A DNA stretch of 64,000 bases, taken from assembly GCA_932294295.1 (NCBI GenBank), contig OW028582.1:5451515-5515514 (forward strand). Reading direction: 5' to 3'. Positions 24,140-35,817 of the stretch are shown piece by piece (within the stretch, counting starts at the first letter, position 1; each line of letters begins with the position of its first letter). The notes beneath the pieces were generated by a model. The model was given only the letters and a program-made list of their open reading frames with translations. It did not search any database and was not told the DNA's origin. The translations under genes and the position numbers were made by a program. This DNA comes from Alitta virens. Its lineage: Eukaryota; Annelida; Polychaeta; Phyllodocida; Nereididae.

Positions 24140-25740
24140 CTAGAAAACTGAAACTGCTGAACAGTTTCGAGGCTTCACGTGCATCCTGATGGCAGGAAGT
24201 ATAACTTGTTAAGGAGAAATTAAGTCAAAGAACTAAGGACTATTTTCCCCTTGACTAAATACCATTTCATGTCATTTTAACAGCATCAATCAGTATAAGA
24301 CAAAATGGTATACACATATAATTCATGGTTGAATGATGCTTTAACCATAAATTTCACAATATCATGCTATATACGAATGAAAGGACTTGGAATGTGCTTT
24401 CCAAAAATGTTTTCCCCATTAAAAAAGGTTGATTAGGACTGGAGTTACAGAATTTTGTTTTTAAACTACTTTTCAAGGTCTGTGACCTTGACCGTTTGAC
24501 CTTTTGACCTAACATTTTGCAAGAATTTTCCATTACATATGGGTTAAGCCTCACATAGGTTAAAGTCAAAATGCAAGCAATTTTTCTTGGGGAAAAAAAT
24601 TATAATGCAAATTTTCAGGTTTTTTTTTCACCGATCTCTTTGTTTGTGCTGTAGCTCAATTAGGACCGGAGTAAGAGCCGATTGAAGTTAGGATACTAGT
24701 TTTGGTCAGAAAGATAAAAAGACCAAAGTAGCGATACTAATTATTTTCTGTGACCTTGACCGGTTAACCTTGAGACATAATTTTGCTCAGGATGCTTGTT
24801 GGATACTGGGGCAACATCTTCCTGAGAGATGAGTCAAATCCAAACATTTCTACTATCTTAAAAAAATTCCTAATTCAAAATGTCATTTTTCAGAAAATGT
24901 TTGACCTTAATTTTGACCTTGACAAATACTTCATAGGTCAAAATTGACAACAGATTCTGAAAGCTCATATGTGAATTGTGGGGGGTCACCAATGCTTGGC
25001 ATTTGGCTAGAGTGAATATTTCCCTTGAAATTTGACATTTTAGTTGTTTTTGTATCTGTGAATCGGTTTTCTTTATTTACCATTTTCTCAAAAATTGACA
25101 AATTATGCTGTGGTAAAATCGATTAAATATCCATTAAGGGCAGGTCAATGCCCTGTAGAGAGAAAATATTCAGGCCAAAGGTCAGTTCTAGGGTATTTTT
25201 GTGATTTTTTGAAAATATGCTGTTTTTTCTACTTCAACGGTCCAAATGACCTTGAAAATGACCTCCAAGGTCAAATTTGAAAGTTGATTTGGGGGTTTTG
25301 GGTACATGTTTGGGGTAGTTTACTATAGCATGTCATAAGCTAAAACCAATATTTCATGGTGAAATACCACATGTCACCCATTTTTGGTGAATTTATAAAA
25401 CTTAAAATTCCATATTTTAAAAACCAGTGTGAAAATTGCCAAAATACTCCTTTCAGACCTGGATATACCTATTACACAAATTTTAGCGCCAAAACTGTAG
25501 CTCTATGTCTCCTGGTTTTCTCAAAACCATCCCGACAAATTTTGCACTAAAGTTGAGAATCAGTTGACCTAAAACTTGACGTCTTTAGAACTAATGTATA
25601 ACCTAAGATATGAAAGCGTTTGGCCATAGATCTAGCATCATCCTTACTTGAGATATTTGAATTTGAAATTTTGCAAATGTCAAATTTAAGCGGCTCTGTG
25701 ACCTTGAAAAATAGGGAGACAAATGACGGCTTTTTTTGTT
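24140..25740 (-). mobile_element. Helitron-like element H4
   Basis: The minus-strand 3' end is CTAG at 24140-24143 with a perfect 7-bp hairpin: GAAACTG (24150-24156) and CAGTTTC (24162-24168) around CTGAA. It shares TTTTAACAGCATCAATCAGT with H2 and H3, and 24840-25380 is closely alike to 17690-18215. After 25380 the match to H1/H2 is lost until GTGACCTTGAAAAATAGG at about 25699. Many TGACCTTGA sites occur (24480-24512, 24750). No transposase frame. Confidence 0.55.
25247..25281. promoter_or_regulatory. Cluster of nuclear-receptor half-sites in H4
   Basis: TGACCTTGA, TGACCT and CAAGGTCA within 35 bp, as in H1 and H2. Confidence 0.4.
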
Positions 25741-26889
25741 CCTTGCCTCAAATCAGATTGATCTATTGTATTAATGTTGTTGTTAGTGCATTATTTACTT
25801 CTTTTCAGAATAGGATTAACATTGATATGGAGATTAGTTTATTTGCCATCTGCATTCATAATGCAACAAATGTAAACAATCAGAATTGCGTCACGGATCA
25901 TTGTGTTCGTTGTGACGTCACAAACGACCAAGCACCCCCTAGTGCAATATTCAGGGGCGCCACTGGTATTGTTTTTGCATAGTAAGGACTATAAGGTTTT
26001 TCACAATAATGGCTCCGGAAACGAAAAGTGTCATGACTGCCCGCCCACACCTGCCCACAGAGAGACATGGATTTTTTCTAAGTGATAACAAAAACCTCTT
26101 CCAACTTCACTTCTCTAAGGTTTAAAAAGTTGATCTGACCAATGTCCCCGCGTGGGACAGAACAGACTGTACGCGTTTTGTGACGTCAAGACTACTGACT
26201 ATTGTGACGTAATGATTTATGTTCTATCATGGGGGCCATGTCGTCTCACCATGAAGTCAATACAGCTGGCTGGTTCCCTTGCTCTTTGAATTCCCAATCC
26301 TCTTTTATTGGCCCAAGATATCCTAATTACGTGTGGGTCCACAAATCAAGTCTGGGCCATGAATAAAGTAAATCCAGACTGGAGTGTCTACAACTTTTGC
26401 AGCAAAATTCGGCGGATTTATTCATGGGCTTCGTTGGAATGATTCTACGACCATCTAGGCCGCATATATGGAAGCACTAATAACATTAGTGACTAGATGC
26501 ATAGTGCACCTCAAAAGTAAATACCTGTTGCATAATTGAGGTATTGGGAACTCTGTCACACTTTAGCAGACTACGTCACATCATAACAGACAGTCATACT
26601 TAACCAATATAGTTTTCCTGTTGTTCTGAGGGGGATATAACCAACAAAAATGTTAGTTGACTTCCTCCTGAGTGCATACTGTACTTTACTTTTGTAAGAA
26701 TGGCAGTTAAACTAATCAAATAATCCAACAAATTAGTAAATTATGTCTATTGGAGTATAAGCTAGTTATATTGTAAATGGGAGGGAGTTGACTAACTTTC
26801 TTGTTGGCTAAACCCCTCCGCCTTCTGTGTCGGTACTTGACCAACAAAACAAACTATTACTTATTCATATTTGTGTACATCGTGTCATT
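25741..26889. other. No gene; partial repeat at 25990-26060
   Basis: An inverted piece of the CGTTTCCGGAGC repeat (see 4600-4740) lies at 25990-26060. The palindrome TGTGACGTCACA is at about 25911. Nothing else is recognised. Confidence 0.4.
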
Positions 26890-27008
26890 CCCAGATAGCA
26901 TTCCAAATCGGCCTAGCGTCGTTTCTATATCGGCCGCTGTCGGTACAACATCGTTTTAACATCGCCGACATCGTGCCGATGTTGATATGATTTGGAATGC
27001 TATCTGGG
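26890..27008. mobile_element. 119-bp MITE (CCCAGATAGC family), copy 1
   Basis: The 20-bp perfect TIR starts CCCAGATAGCATTCCAAATC and ends as its complement. Flanks are TT on both sides. Five of eight full copies in the window are exactly 119 bp. Two-base identical flanks (TT, TG or mostly AT) suggest a 2-bp target duplication. No coding capacity. Confidence 0.95.
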
Positions 27009-27470
27009 TTATACAACAGGCCGTTATTGATATGGGAAACAAAGACAACATGAGTAGCTTGACATTTTTTAGACATAAATTTGTATACACCAATTATTAC
27101 TTTCTATATTTCTGTGACAGCAAGTGATTTGTTTAGTCCAATATTTTAGGTAAGCAGTGCTACATTCTGCCATTGGCATTGCTTTCCAGTTACTCCATGC
27201 AGTTCTATGGCTACCTTTTCTTAGCAAAATGGTAACTACGGATTTCTTCCATAATGTCACAGGTTAATTACAAACTCAATATCGGGTTGACCATAATTCA
27301 ATTGTTTCATTTGTCGTGGTAATGTGAACCTACAAGGATACCACTGTGTTCGAAAAAGATTAACCCACTAACCTTCATCATTATCATTCTGACACGAATT
27401 TACTGTATCTACTTATTATTTATTATATAACAATGATCACAGTAAACTGAGTTTGTCTTTAAAATAAAGA

Positions 27471-27605
27471 GTAGGGGCGTAGCTCAGTGGTCGCGCTCTG
27501 GGCAGCTAACCACTGAGTCTGGGTTCGAATCCAGCCCATGTTGGAACTGATCAGCCCTATCTGGTGTGAAATTACGGGATGTAAAGACCGTCTCTCCCAC
27601 CCACC
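27471..27605 (+). mobile_element. tRNA-derived SINE related to family 1
   Basis: The head has a perfect box A (TAGCTCAGTGG) and box B (GGTTCGAATCC), so RNA polymerase III could start here. An extra G spoils the T-stem and the D and anticodon arms do not pair well, so it is not a working tRNA. The tail (ATGTTGGAACTGATCAGCCC, ACGGGATGTAAAGACCG) is a distant relative of the family 1 tail. Confidence 0.75.
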
Positions 27606-28747
27606 AATATTTAAAAATTACAGACTGCATACATATATTTTGATGATATCGCACTCATAATATCGATCGAAAATTGCGATTTAGTTTCATAAAAAACCGT
27701 TGACCATAGACGCCTGTAGCAACCTATACCTGACTGTGATCTAAACATGCTGCTTCTGTCCACTTCTATAGCTAATATTCGGCATACATTTATCACCAGA
27801 ATAGTGTAAACATGGGCAAATGTAACAAATTAATCTAATATATTATAAATATATATTTTTACATCCAATATTGAGTAGCCAGCAAATACATCTTTGGCTA
27901 GGTTCAATTTGACGGGCCGTTTTTAATGAAACTAACTGTAGTCATTCAGCCTATCATATCATTCACTCGTGTTGGCCTACTAATTTCCTGTAGTGAAAGC
28001 AATACTGCAGGAGTTTAACTAAACCCTTACCCAATCATTCCAGCTGTTCAAACCTCTTGTTTCGAAGTCTTGGCATGAGTACGCGCAATCCATAACTATG
28101 AGTAATCCTACAACAAAACTGGAGTGTCCTTTCCTGACCAAAGAAGCTATAAACACTGATTATCAACTGTGTTTATGTCTTCCCAGTGTTCTCTACCTCC
28201 AGAATGGTCATAAGATAAACTCTGCTATCATCTGCGGCCCCTGTTATATCATCTTATGCCATGTTATTACTTCGTTGAACGAGAGTTGATGAAACTGCTA
28301 GCTTCAGGATTTAAGTACCATATTTTTCTAAAGCAGGAATGACTATAATTAATAGTTATTGGTGCCATTTCTATTCCACTATAATTCAAGATTTTGATGG
28401 CAGCGAGCCAGTGTTTTATAATCAATTTATTTTTGTACATTAATATGATTTTGTTTATAGTTGCTTAAATTATGCATTATACAAAGAATATAAATAATAT
28501 TAGGAATCTTCAAGATTTGCTAGGACGAGGCTACTAATGTCAACAATGGTGGAATTTACTCTACACGAAGAGAAAAAATCTATTGCTAGGGAAGCCGGTT
28601 TAGCACACAACTGGTCAAACACGGTGAATATTAGTGGCAGGCAGTGGGCATACATCTTGTTACAACCAGCCATGGTTAATGTTGCCTCAGACAAATGATG
28701 TTTTCAGAAACTTGTGGCAGTGCTTTAAATGACAAATGCCAGAGTAA
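27606..28747. other. No recognisable feature
   Basis: AT-rich, no gene or repeat that I can name. Confidence 0.45.
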
Positions 28748-29101
28748 TCTATCTGTCTGTCTGTCTATCTATCTGTCTGTCTGTCTGTCTGTCGGTCTAT
28801 CTGTCTATCTACCAGAGTACGTTTTTGTTTACAGATGGCCAGACTCTATCTATCTATCTAACTATCTAACTATCTAACTATCTAACTATATATCTATCTG
28901 TCTATCTGTCTATCAATCTATCCATCTATCTAGAAATTTATCTATCAATCTATTAATCTATCTATCAATCTATCTATCTATCTGGCTATCTGTCTATCTA
29001 GCTATCTACCAATATATCTATCTGGCTATCCATCTGACTATCTGACTATCTATCTGACTATCTATCTGATTATCTATCTATCTATCTATCTACCTATCTA
29101 G
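28748..29101 (+). repeat. Compound (CTGT)n/(CTAT)n microsatellite
   Basis: Tetranucleotide runs are interrupted at 28811-28845 by a unique stretch containing ACAGATGGCCAGACT. That stretch recurs just after the array at 29113-29132. Confidence 0.95.
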
Positions 29102-29683
29102 AGTACACTTTTATTGACAGATGGCCAGACTGTGCCACGTGATACTGTGTCTGTTATCTGATTGGCTGTTGCTCACATCACGCAAGAGTTGTGTCTGACT
29201 TCGTGCTCTTGCGCGAGATGTTGTTTTCGTGGGGATGCAGCATACATGTCTCTCAAAGGACTGGACATGGATTGGCACTTGGCGTAATGTACGGGCGATA
29301 GTGTCAACCCATGGCTGTGGTTCTGTCGCATTTTTGCTGTCATGGCAGCTGCCAAGAAGTCTCATGAAGTGATGATTTTTATAGAGATAAATGCAAAAAT
29401 TTTAAATGAGAAGTCTGCAAGTTACTAAGCTTTTTTTTTTAGTTGCTTCTACTTTTTGTCTTCGATTAATAGAAATTGAAATAACCTTTAGCATACAAGC
29501 TTTTCCGCTGCATTAACATGTTTATATTTGGCCAAAATATTAGGACATATTTGTTTGTATTTATTCTTGTTTTATCTCAAAGGTACTAGTGGAAAGACTA
29601 GTCATTGGGTAATACTTTGAGTTTTCTGCTGAGAGTGTGGGACAGGTTCCACGTAAAAATCGATTTATCCTGTTAAAAATACA

Positions 29684-29739
29684 ATATCATATATCATATA
29701 TCATATCATATCATATCATATATCATATCATATCATATC
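29684..29739 (+). repeat. (ATATC)n-type microsatellite
   Basis: ATATC pentamers with occasional ATAT insertions. Confidence 0.9.
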
Positions 29740-30127
29740 TAACCCTGAAAATATTATCTGGTTAGTCTCGGATAAAACTTAAATACCTTTGCCAGTTTGT
29801 TCATTTAATCATCAATTATTATTTATTAGTTTTCATGGTTAATAAAGTTATTATTATCATTATTATAAGAGATCTATTCCCCCAAATAAATATTTTACCC
29901 CAGATTGTGATTTGCATGTCAGTTTCTAATAAAATTATACTTTTTACGGTAGGAGAATGCCATTTAAGACATTCGACCTTTTCGCCTTTTTGTCAGAAAT
30001 ATTTAACTCCTCTAAATCCCTTTAATTTACTCTTTATTTATTTGTAATCTCCCTAGCAAGATGAAATAGAGGTCACTTATTACCCAAGGACAAAGCAGAG
30101 ACGCCTCGTAGTCACTGCCTGTTCAGA

Positions 30128-30430
30128 AATAGTTTTTTTCACAGAGCAACACGGAATTCAGCAAGTCTTTCCCCTCTTCTTATTACTCATTTTGATTTTC
30201 AGACAAAGTAGGTCATAGCTAAGTGATTCAATAAATATAATTTTCTGTGGGAAATATCAGAAATCAAACTAATGATAAGATGCCAAATATACATTAAAAT
30301 GCACTAAAAATACTCCTGCTAGGATGCACTTTGCATCAGCCAACCAGAGTCAGGGGCGGTAACTTTTTCAGGCAATAGAATTGCAGTATTCTGTCGTAGC
30401 CACCTGGTGGAAATATTGAAATCCATTATT
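30128..30430 (-). mobile_element. MITE family M1, copy 3 (inverted)
   Basis: Reverse-complement match to 9147-9470. Ends read AATAGTTTTTTTCAC and AATAATGGATTTC inward. Confidence 0.65.
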
Positions 30431-30676
30431 GCGGAACAATAAGAGACTGGCTGGCGCTTTTGGTCGATAAAACCAAATCTTTTGCAACATATGACTTAAG
30501 TGACACTGAATGAAGCACATTATAGCGCCAGCTCCAAAGACACTCTCTGCAATTGTGGAGGAAGAAGGGTCCTGGGGTCCTGGAAAGAGGTGAGAGAGAT
30601 GAAATAAAAGAAGAAAGAAAGAGCTGGGCCAATCCTGCTATTGGCATGTCAGGTTGCCAGTAGCCAAGATTTCAAA

Positions 30677-31067
30677 CAGTATTCACTCTAGTAAACCCCC
30701 CCCCCCCACCCTCAAATAGAAGCCCACCTCGAATAAACGCCCCCTCAAATAGAAGCCCAAAAAATTAAAGGCCTCCCTCAAACAAAAGCCCCCTCTCCAA
30801 GTGCCAAGCGGGTAAAATCTAAGAAATTGAGGTTTTTCAAGAGTTATTTTCTTAAGTTCTTGGTCCCTGCCTGTCTTAATTAGCCCAACAGGTGTAAAAA
30901 TACAGGACGTAAAGCCCTAATCCACCCACCTCGTAATTTCTTAGAAGCTCCCATTTTTTTTTGGTCAGATTTCGATTTGTATGTCAATTTTAATAGAAGC
31001 TCACCCTTAATTAAGGCCCTGCTGAGACGGCCTCTAAAAAATAAGGCATTTATTCCAGTAAATACGG
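30677..31067. mobile_element. TIR element with nested SINE fragment
   Basis: The left end CAGTATTCACTCTAGTAAAC and the right end, read inward, CCGTATTTACTGGAATAAAT are inverted relatives. The interior has repeated CCTCAAATAGAAGCC-like motifs (30710-30790) and similar motifs on the right side. The 3' part of a family 1 SINE lies inside (30868-30930), splitting it. Confidence 0.5.
30868..30930 (+). mobile_element. SINE family 1, 3' fragment (nested)
   Basis: TCCCTGCCTGTCTTAATTAG and ACAGGACGTAAAGCCCTAAT match the family tail. The tRNA head is absent, as expected for a 5'-truncated retrotransposed copy. Confidence 0.8.
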
Positions 31068-31070
31068 TAT

Positions 31071-31839
31071 ATCGCCATATTATAGTGTTTTTGTATTTAT
31101 TCTTGTTTTATTTCAATGATACTGGTCAAAATACTAGTCTAATTATATAGCATTTTACCTTACGTTAAGGTTTGGGAGTCTACAGCATGTTTCATGTGGG
31201 ATATTTCCCTTCCCCAGCGCAGACACCAGATAAATAGACATGCGATCAAACTCATCCAGTGTACTTGCGAAAAACTGAGCAAGATAACTGTTTAGAACAA
31301 ACTTAGATAAATTCCTGGCCTAGAAACGCTACATGCTTTGAAATTGACCTCCTAACCTGACCTGCCACACTTCAGATTAAAGATTCCCCATTTTACCCCA
31401 GTTGTTGGACCAAGGGCGTGAGAGCTTTTTCAGGGGTATAATAGTGAATTTCAAGGTATTTATGAAAATTCATTGCCTGATTTTCGGGCCAAAATAGCAA
31501 AATACGATAACAGTTGAAGTCAAAATAATGGAAAATCTCATTCCAGTAATATGGTTGCTGAACCGTCATCATATAATTATTAATTATGTGATAATTTTTC
31601 ATGGAAATATCTTATCAGTCCTACTGAAGCTATATTGACACGCTGACAGCTGCATGATAACTTTTTAAAATTAACACACTTTCTGATGAGCCATATACAC
31701 TGTTGTTATTTAGGATTTATGTTATCAGGATATAGCTAGCAATTGATTGAAATCCATAATCAAAAATTAAAAATAGTCAATGTAATAATTCCTTCTATAG
31801 CTAGATGTCAAGTCAGATCGAATTGATTTGACATATTAT
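31071..31839. other. No recognisable feature
   Basis: No gene or named repeat seen. Confidence 0.4.
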
Positions 31840-32780
31840 CTATGGGGTACTGCTAGCATAGGGAAATCCTGCCAAAACTGTTTTAACTTGCGCTTTTGTA
31901 CAGTTTTAGGAGAAGGCTACAGCTATAAATGGCACACCATTAGAACCGCAATACAAAAGCGCAACTTACAAACTAATTTTGGTGAAGATCAGACTAGTAG
32001 AAGCCGAGAAAAGTTTGATTATTGTACAAATTCAGGCCTCTCAAAATCCGTGATTTTTTTACGTTTAAGAAACTTGACGGCTGTTTTTTTTTTTAAGAAA
32101 CGGACCTTGTTTTCGTTTTATTTTGATCTAGAATTGTTACAATAAAATAAATCCACTATATTAATGCTACTTCACACATTTAAGAGCTAAAAATCGTATT
32201 TTTCAGGGTATTAAATGATTGCGTGGTGGCGCACCTGTCACTTCACTGCAGCTCCCTCAAAGGATAGATAATCTCTATTGCTTTTTTACAAAAGCTTTAC
32301 TGTATGTTTGTTGCATCAAATTCGATTTTATAACAGCTTAAGAAAGTTTTAGATGTTGATCTCTTGCACATTTTAATACATAATATGACTTATTTGTTGT
32401 TTTAAACTCAAATAATCTCTAACGATCACGCACGTGCAAGGAATGGCCTGTGACGTCATTCCCGCCGATTCACTGCTCTGTTGATATTTTTGATGACGGC
32501 ATGACCATTACAACTTTTTTTGCGTGATTTCTTTGGAAACTTTCTATTTTTATAGGCAATTAAGTCAGCTATATGACCAGTTATCTCACAAGGACATAGA
32601 AAAATATATTGTCTTTGCTTATGACCGAAGAGATTGTGCCCGAAAATTGGCTTTATTCTTAAAATTGTCGATGTTGACTAAAATTAATTTTTGCAAATGC
32701 CTCATGGGCTGAAAAAACCTATGGTTTGGAATCAGTCCCTACATCTACATGTAGGGACTGATGGATCGGTCTAGGGTACT
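31840..32780 (+). repeat. Dispersed element, inverted partner of 44170-45000
   Basis: Shared blocks include CATAGGGAAATCCTGCC, CGCAATACAAAAGCG, AGTAGAAGCCGAGAAAAGTT, CCTCATGGGCTGAAAAAAC and TGTAGGGACTGATGGATCGG. Most are inverted between copies, though the AAAAGCG block is in the same orientation, because it is itself part of an internal inverted repeat (31878-31905 and 31951-31975). No ORF is recognised. Confidence 0.55.
32731..32762. repeat. Perfect 14-bp-arm hairpin
   Basis: ATCAGTCCCTACAT and ATGTAGGGACTGAT surround CTAC. The partner copy near 44190-44215 has a shorter, imperfect version. Confidence 0.9.
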
Positions 32781-32877
32781 TCTATGGGGGTAATAAACAG
32801 CAAGATAGCAGCTCGGGGCAAATTTATGGTCTTAGCATAAAGTTCTTAGAACTGAAACATCATTTGACTTATCAATA

Positions 32878-33203
32878 ATGTTCAATGTCTCAATGCTACT
32901 GGGTCTGAAGCTTAGTAAGCTCAAATGAACAACTGTGAGAGGCAGATATAATGATGAGATTATAAGGCTATACATTTACCCCTATGGGTACTTCTACTTC
33001 AACATATCATGCATGTAAGATAAGATTAGATATATTTTATTTAAAGTCGTATGTAAGAACAAATAAGATAAGCAGAAGCTTTTGATCGACATCCTGCTTA
33101 TATATGTAGCTCATGAAGAGTGACCAGGCTGGCGATCGAGCCTGGGAACTTCAGCAGAGCTGGCCAATATGGTATTGGTTGATGCCTTAACCATTTGGCT
33201 TAA
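32878..33203 (-). mobile_element. tRNA-derived SINE family 2, near-complete copy
   Basis: On the minus strand the head reads AAATGGTTAAGGCATC (box A region) and CCAGGCTCGATCGCC (box B-like), then a middle part. The tail includes ATCTCATCATTATATCTGCC and CTTCAGACCCAGTAGCATTG. The order agrees with 41061-41510. Confidence 0.65.
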
Positions 33204-33870
33204 AGCTTGGCAAATCAGCGCCCCATCAGCAACGCAGTATGGTTTCTGTCTGCAGTGTACTACCACTCAGAGACCTGGAAGCAGTGTTTAGAGAAGTCAG
33301 ATTATCTACACAAAACGTTCATTGAATACGATAATTGTTTCATCACGAACCTATTATATGTTTCATCACTAGACTTGAGGAAGTGAAATTGGCGGCTGCT
33401 TGCAAGGTAGTTACATTTTGAATATGTTTTAGAAGTTGAATTCTTGTAGCAAAGTCATGAAATGAGCAAGAAAAGATATGCATGCAATTTGAATGGGGAT
33501 GTATCTAAATACCGTTTTTTTAAATTTTACCTGAAATTTTAAGGGGTTCGTGCCTACTTTTAACCATACTGCATGTACTCTTGCATGCAGGTATATGCAT
33601 GACATCTTCGTGTTTGATCTTACACAAGAGACATGTGCAACCCTTTCATCAAGACCTTAAAAGCTAACTGGTCCTAAATTAATTATGAGTCCATCAAAGT
33701 AAGTGACCTATGCAGTGATGCTAATATAATTCTAAATTTGATGGTGGTATCAGGGAGGTGGTCTTAGAATTGACGTGCTCAGAACATGGAGCCTCCAGAA
33801 GGTCACCTTTTGCTAAATGTCTCTTATGTCACTTGGAAGTTTATGAGGGACAGAGTAAGTTAAGATTCTG

Positions 33871-33989
33871 CCCAGATAGCATTCCAATTCGTTTCAACAT
33901 TGGGGCAATGTCGGTGAGGTCAAAACGATGTTGTACTGACAGCGGCCAACATAGAAACGACGCTGGCCCAATTTGGAATGCTATCTGGG
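33871..33989. mobile_element. 119-bp MITE, copy 2
   Basis: TIRs are as in copy 1 (one mismatch), the internal part is in the opposite orientation, and the flanks are TG on both sides. A second isolated right end (TTGCATTCTATCTGGG) lies at about 34034-34049, perhaps a decayed neighbour copy. Confidence 0.95.
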
Positions 33990-34050
33990 TGATGTTTAAA
34001 ATTCTAACTTTGGAATGATGTTGAATAGATCTTGCATTCTATCTGGGTTG

Positions 34051-35257
34051 TACCGCATCATCACATTAAATTTTAAACACATTTGTTGAAGTGTTTTAAA
34101 GATTTTTGGTATTATTTGCCTTTTCCAATGTGACTCAAACACAAACTTAGTCTTGTGGGCACACTTTTGTCGGGTGAGACGTCTTGCCCAGCGATCGATG
34201 TAAATACCTTCATTTATCCGGGAGTGGAGTCAAATGCCTGGTCGGTCTGGGAGCAAGATAGTCTACGATTATACTTTAAAAGTCAAAAAGGTATTAAATG
34301 GCTGAGAACTGACGTAATTTAAATCGCGATAAATATACAGACTGTTTTACTTTTGAGTCAAACATTTGAAGGTTGTAGTAATGGTGAGGTTTCAGACCAT
34401 ACATCAAGGGTAACAATGGGGTGGGCCCGGTGGGGAGTAATTCTAAATCAATTGGGTTACCCCCCACAAATGTGCTGTTAGGGTCACTGAACAAGGGTTA
34501 GGTGCTACCTCCCTGTACATTGGCCTTGAAATTTCTTGGTAATTACCCGCAACGTAAATAACGCGACTGTCTATTGTGAACTTAAATTACGTAACAGACA
34601 AGTCTAGTGTTGATATTTGGTTTCTGTGCAAAATATCCTTCAAAATAAGTACCACTGATTCGTATATTGTTAAATTCTCACTATCAGCTTAAAGTTAAAA
34701 TTGTGAACTCTTTGATTGACCTATCACCATAGACCAGTGGCACTACTGGCACATTATTCATCATCATATAATATAAATTTACTTTTAGATAAGACCCTTT
34801 GCAGGCATTTAAATTTTCTGATGAATGTAAGACACCAATCAGCTAACCAGCAAATCCCTTGAGGTTTTTTTTCAAGTGGTGGAGTTCGATCATGCCATTT
34901 TTCTACCTTTTGGAGCTCTGATATGAATTAATCTCAACATCATAATGTCTCAAGACACATCTTACGGACTTAGACCCACTCCATCTGACATCCACACCTG
35001 GCTTCTCGTGTATTAGTCAGGAAACTAGTTGATGCTTCTTAATACAATATGAGATGCTGATAAAATCTCCTGAGCAACATCTTAGACAGTGTATATACAA
35101 TGTGATTGAAAGGACTGTTGCCAATTCCAGCTGATGGATTTGAGCAACAAAAGGAACATATCTTTGGATTTGGAAAAGCACAGTGTAGATATTCTACCTT
35201 GACAGAAACTGGAATGTGTGCCGGTGAACAAAAAAGCAGAAGAGACGTCATTATAGA
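34051..35257. other. No gene recognised
   Basis: Unique-looking sequence without a supported feature. Confidence 0.4.
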
Positions 35258-35632
35258 CTATGAACTTAAAGTCCACGCTAACCAGCAGGACACCACTGCA
35301 CCTACATGCTTAAAACTTTGCCATAATATGTCTAAAATAGTGCAGTGGTGCTTTTTGGGGGTCTCAGTGGGGTTTGAAGCCCTGAAGCCATGTTGTTCCC
35401 ATTCCTTTTTTAGCTGTGTAGAGAGAGGACTTGCGTCTGTCATTTTGGGACAATTTGCCAAGTTTTCTGTCATGGCAGTCAATGAAAACTCGAGGTCTTC
35501 CACTTCTGGCTCAGGCACCATGGCTTCCAGTCATTTAATTTGTGCTTCTGACACCTAAGTCAAAAACAAGTAGCTGACCCGGTTGACAGCTGCCCTTCAA
35601 CCTAACAGCTAGCGTTACCAAAACAATACCCA

Positions 35633-35817
35633 GGGGTGGGGGCCTAGCTCAGTGGTAGTGCGCTGGGCTTCCAACCACTGGGTCCCGGGTTCAATTCCCG
35701 GTCGAGCCTATGTTGGATGGCCGTTTCATCCTTCATCTCATTGCCATGGTCCCTGCCTGTCCTAATTAGCCCATCAGGTGCAGAAATACAGGACGTAAAG
35801 CCCTAATCCACCACCAC
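35633..35817 (+). mobile_element. tRNA-derived SINE family 1, best-preserved copy
   Basis: Box A TAGCTCAGTGG is intact, the T-arm CCGGG/CCCGG pairs perfectly, and the anticodon-loop position reads CTTCCAA. That would place TCC as anticodon and points to a tRNA-Gly origin (inference). The tail is complete: CCATGGTCCCTGCCTGTCC, TAATTAGCCCATCAGGTGCA, GGACGTAAAGCCCTAATCCA, ending in (CCA)n. About 185 bp. Confidence 0.9.

Noticed and set aside
25620..25982. 120-codon frame, among the longest in the window
   Set aside because: It covers the end of a Helitron-like element and shows no domain; the length is not unusual for AT-rich DNA of this size.
27471..27540. Possible functional tRNA gene with perfect A and B boxes
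   Set aside because: The T-stem has an extra G, other arms do not pair, and a SINE tail follows.
35106..35558. 150-codon plus-strand frame
   Set aside because: No motif; the minus-strand frame in the same place has the more gene-like composition and this is probably its shadow.
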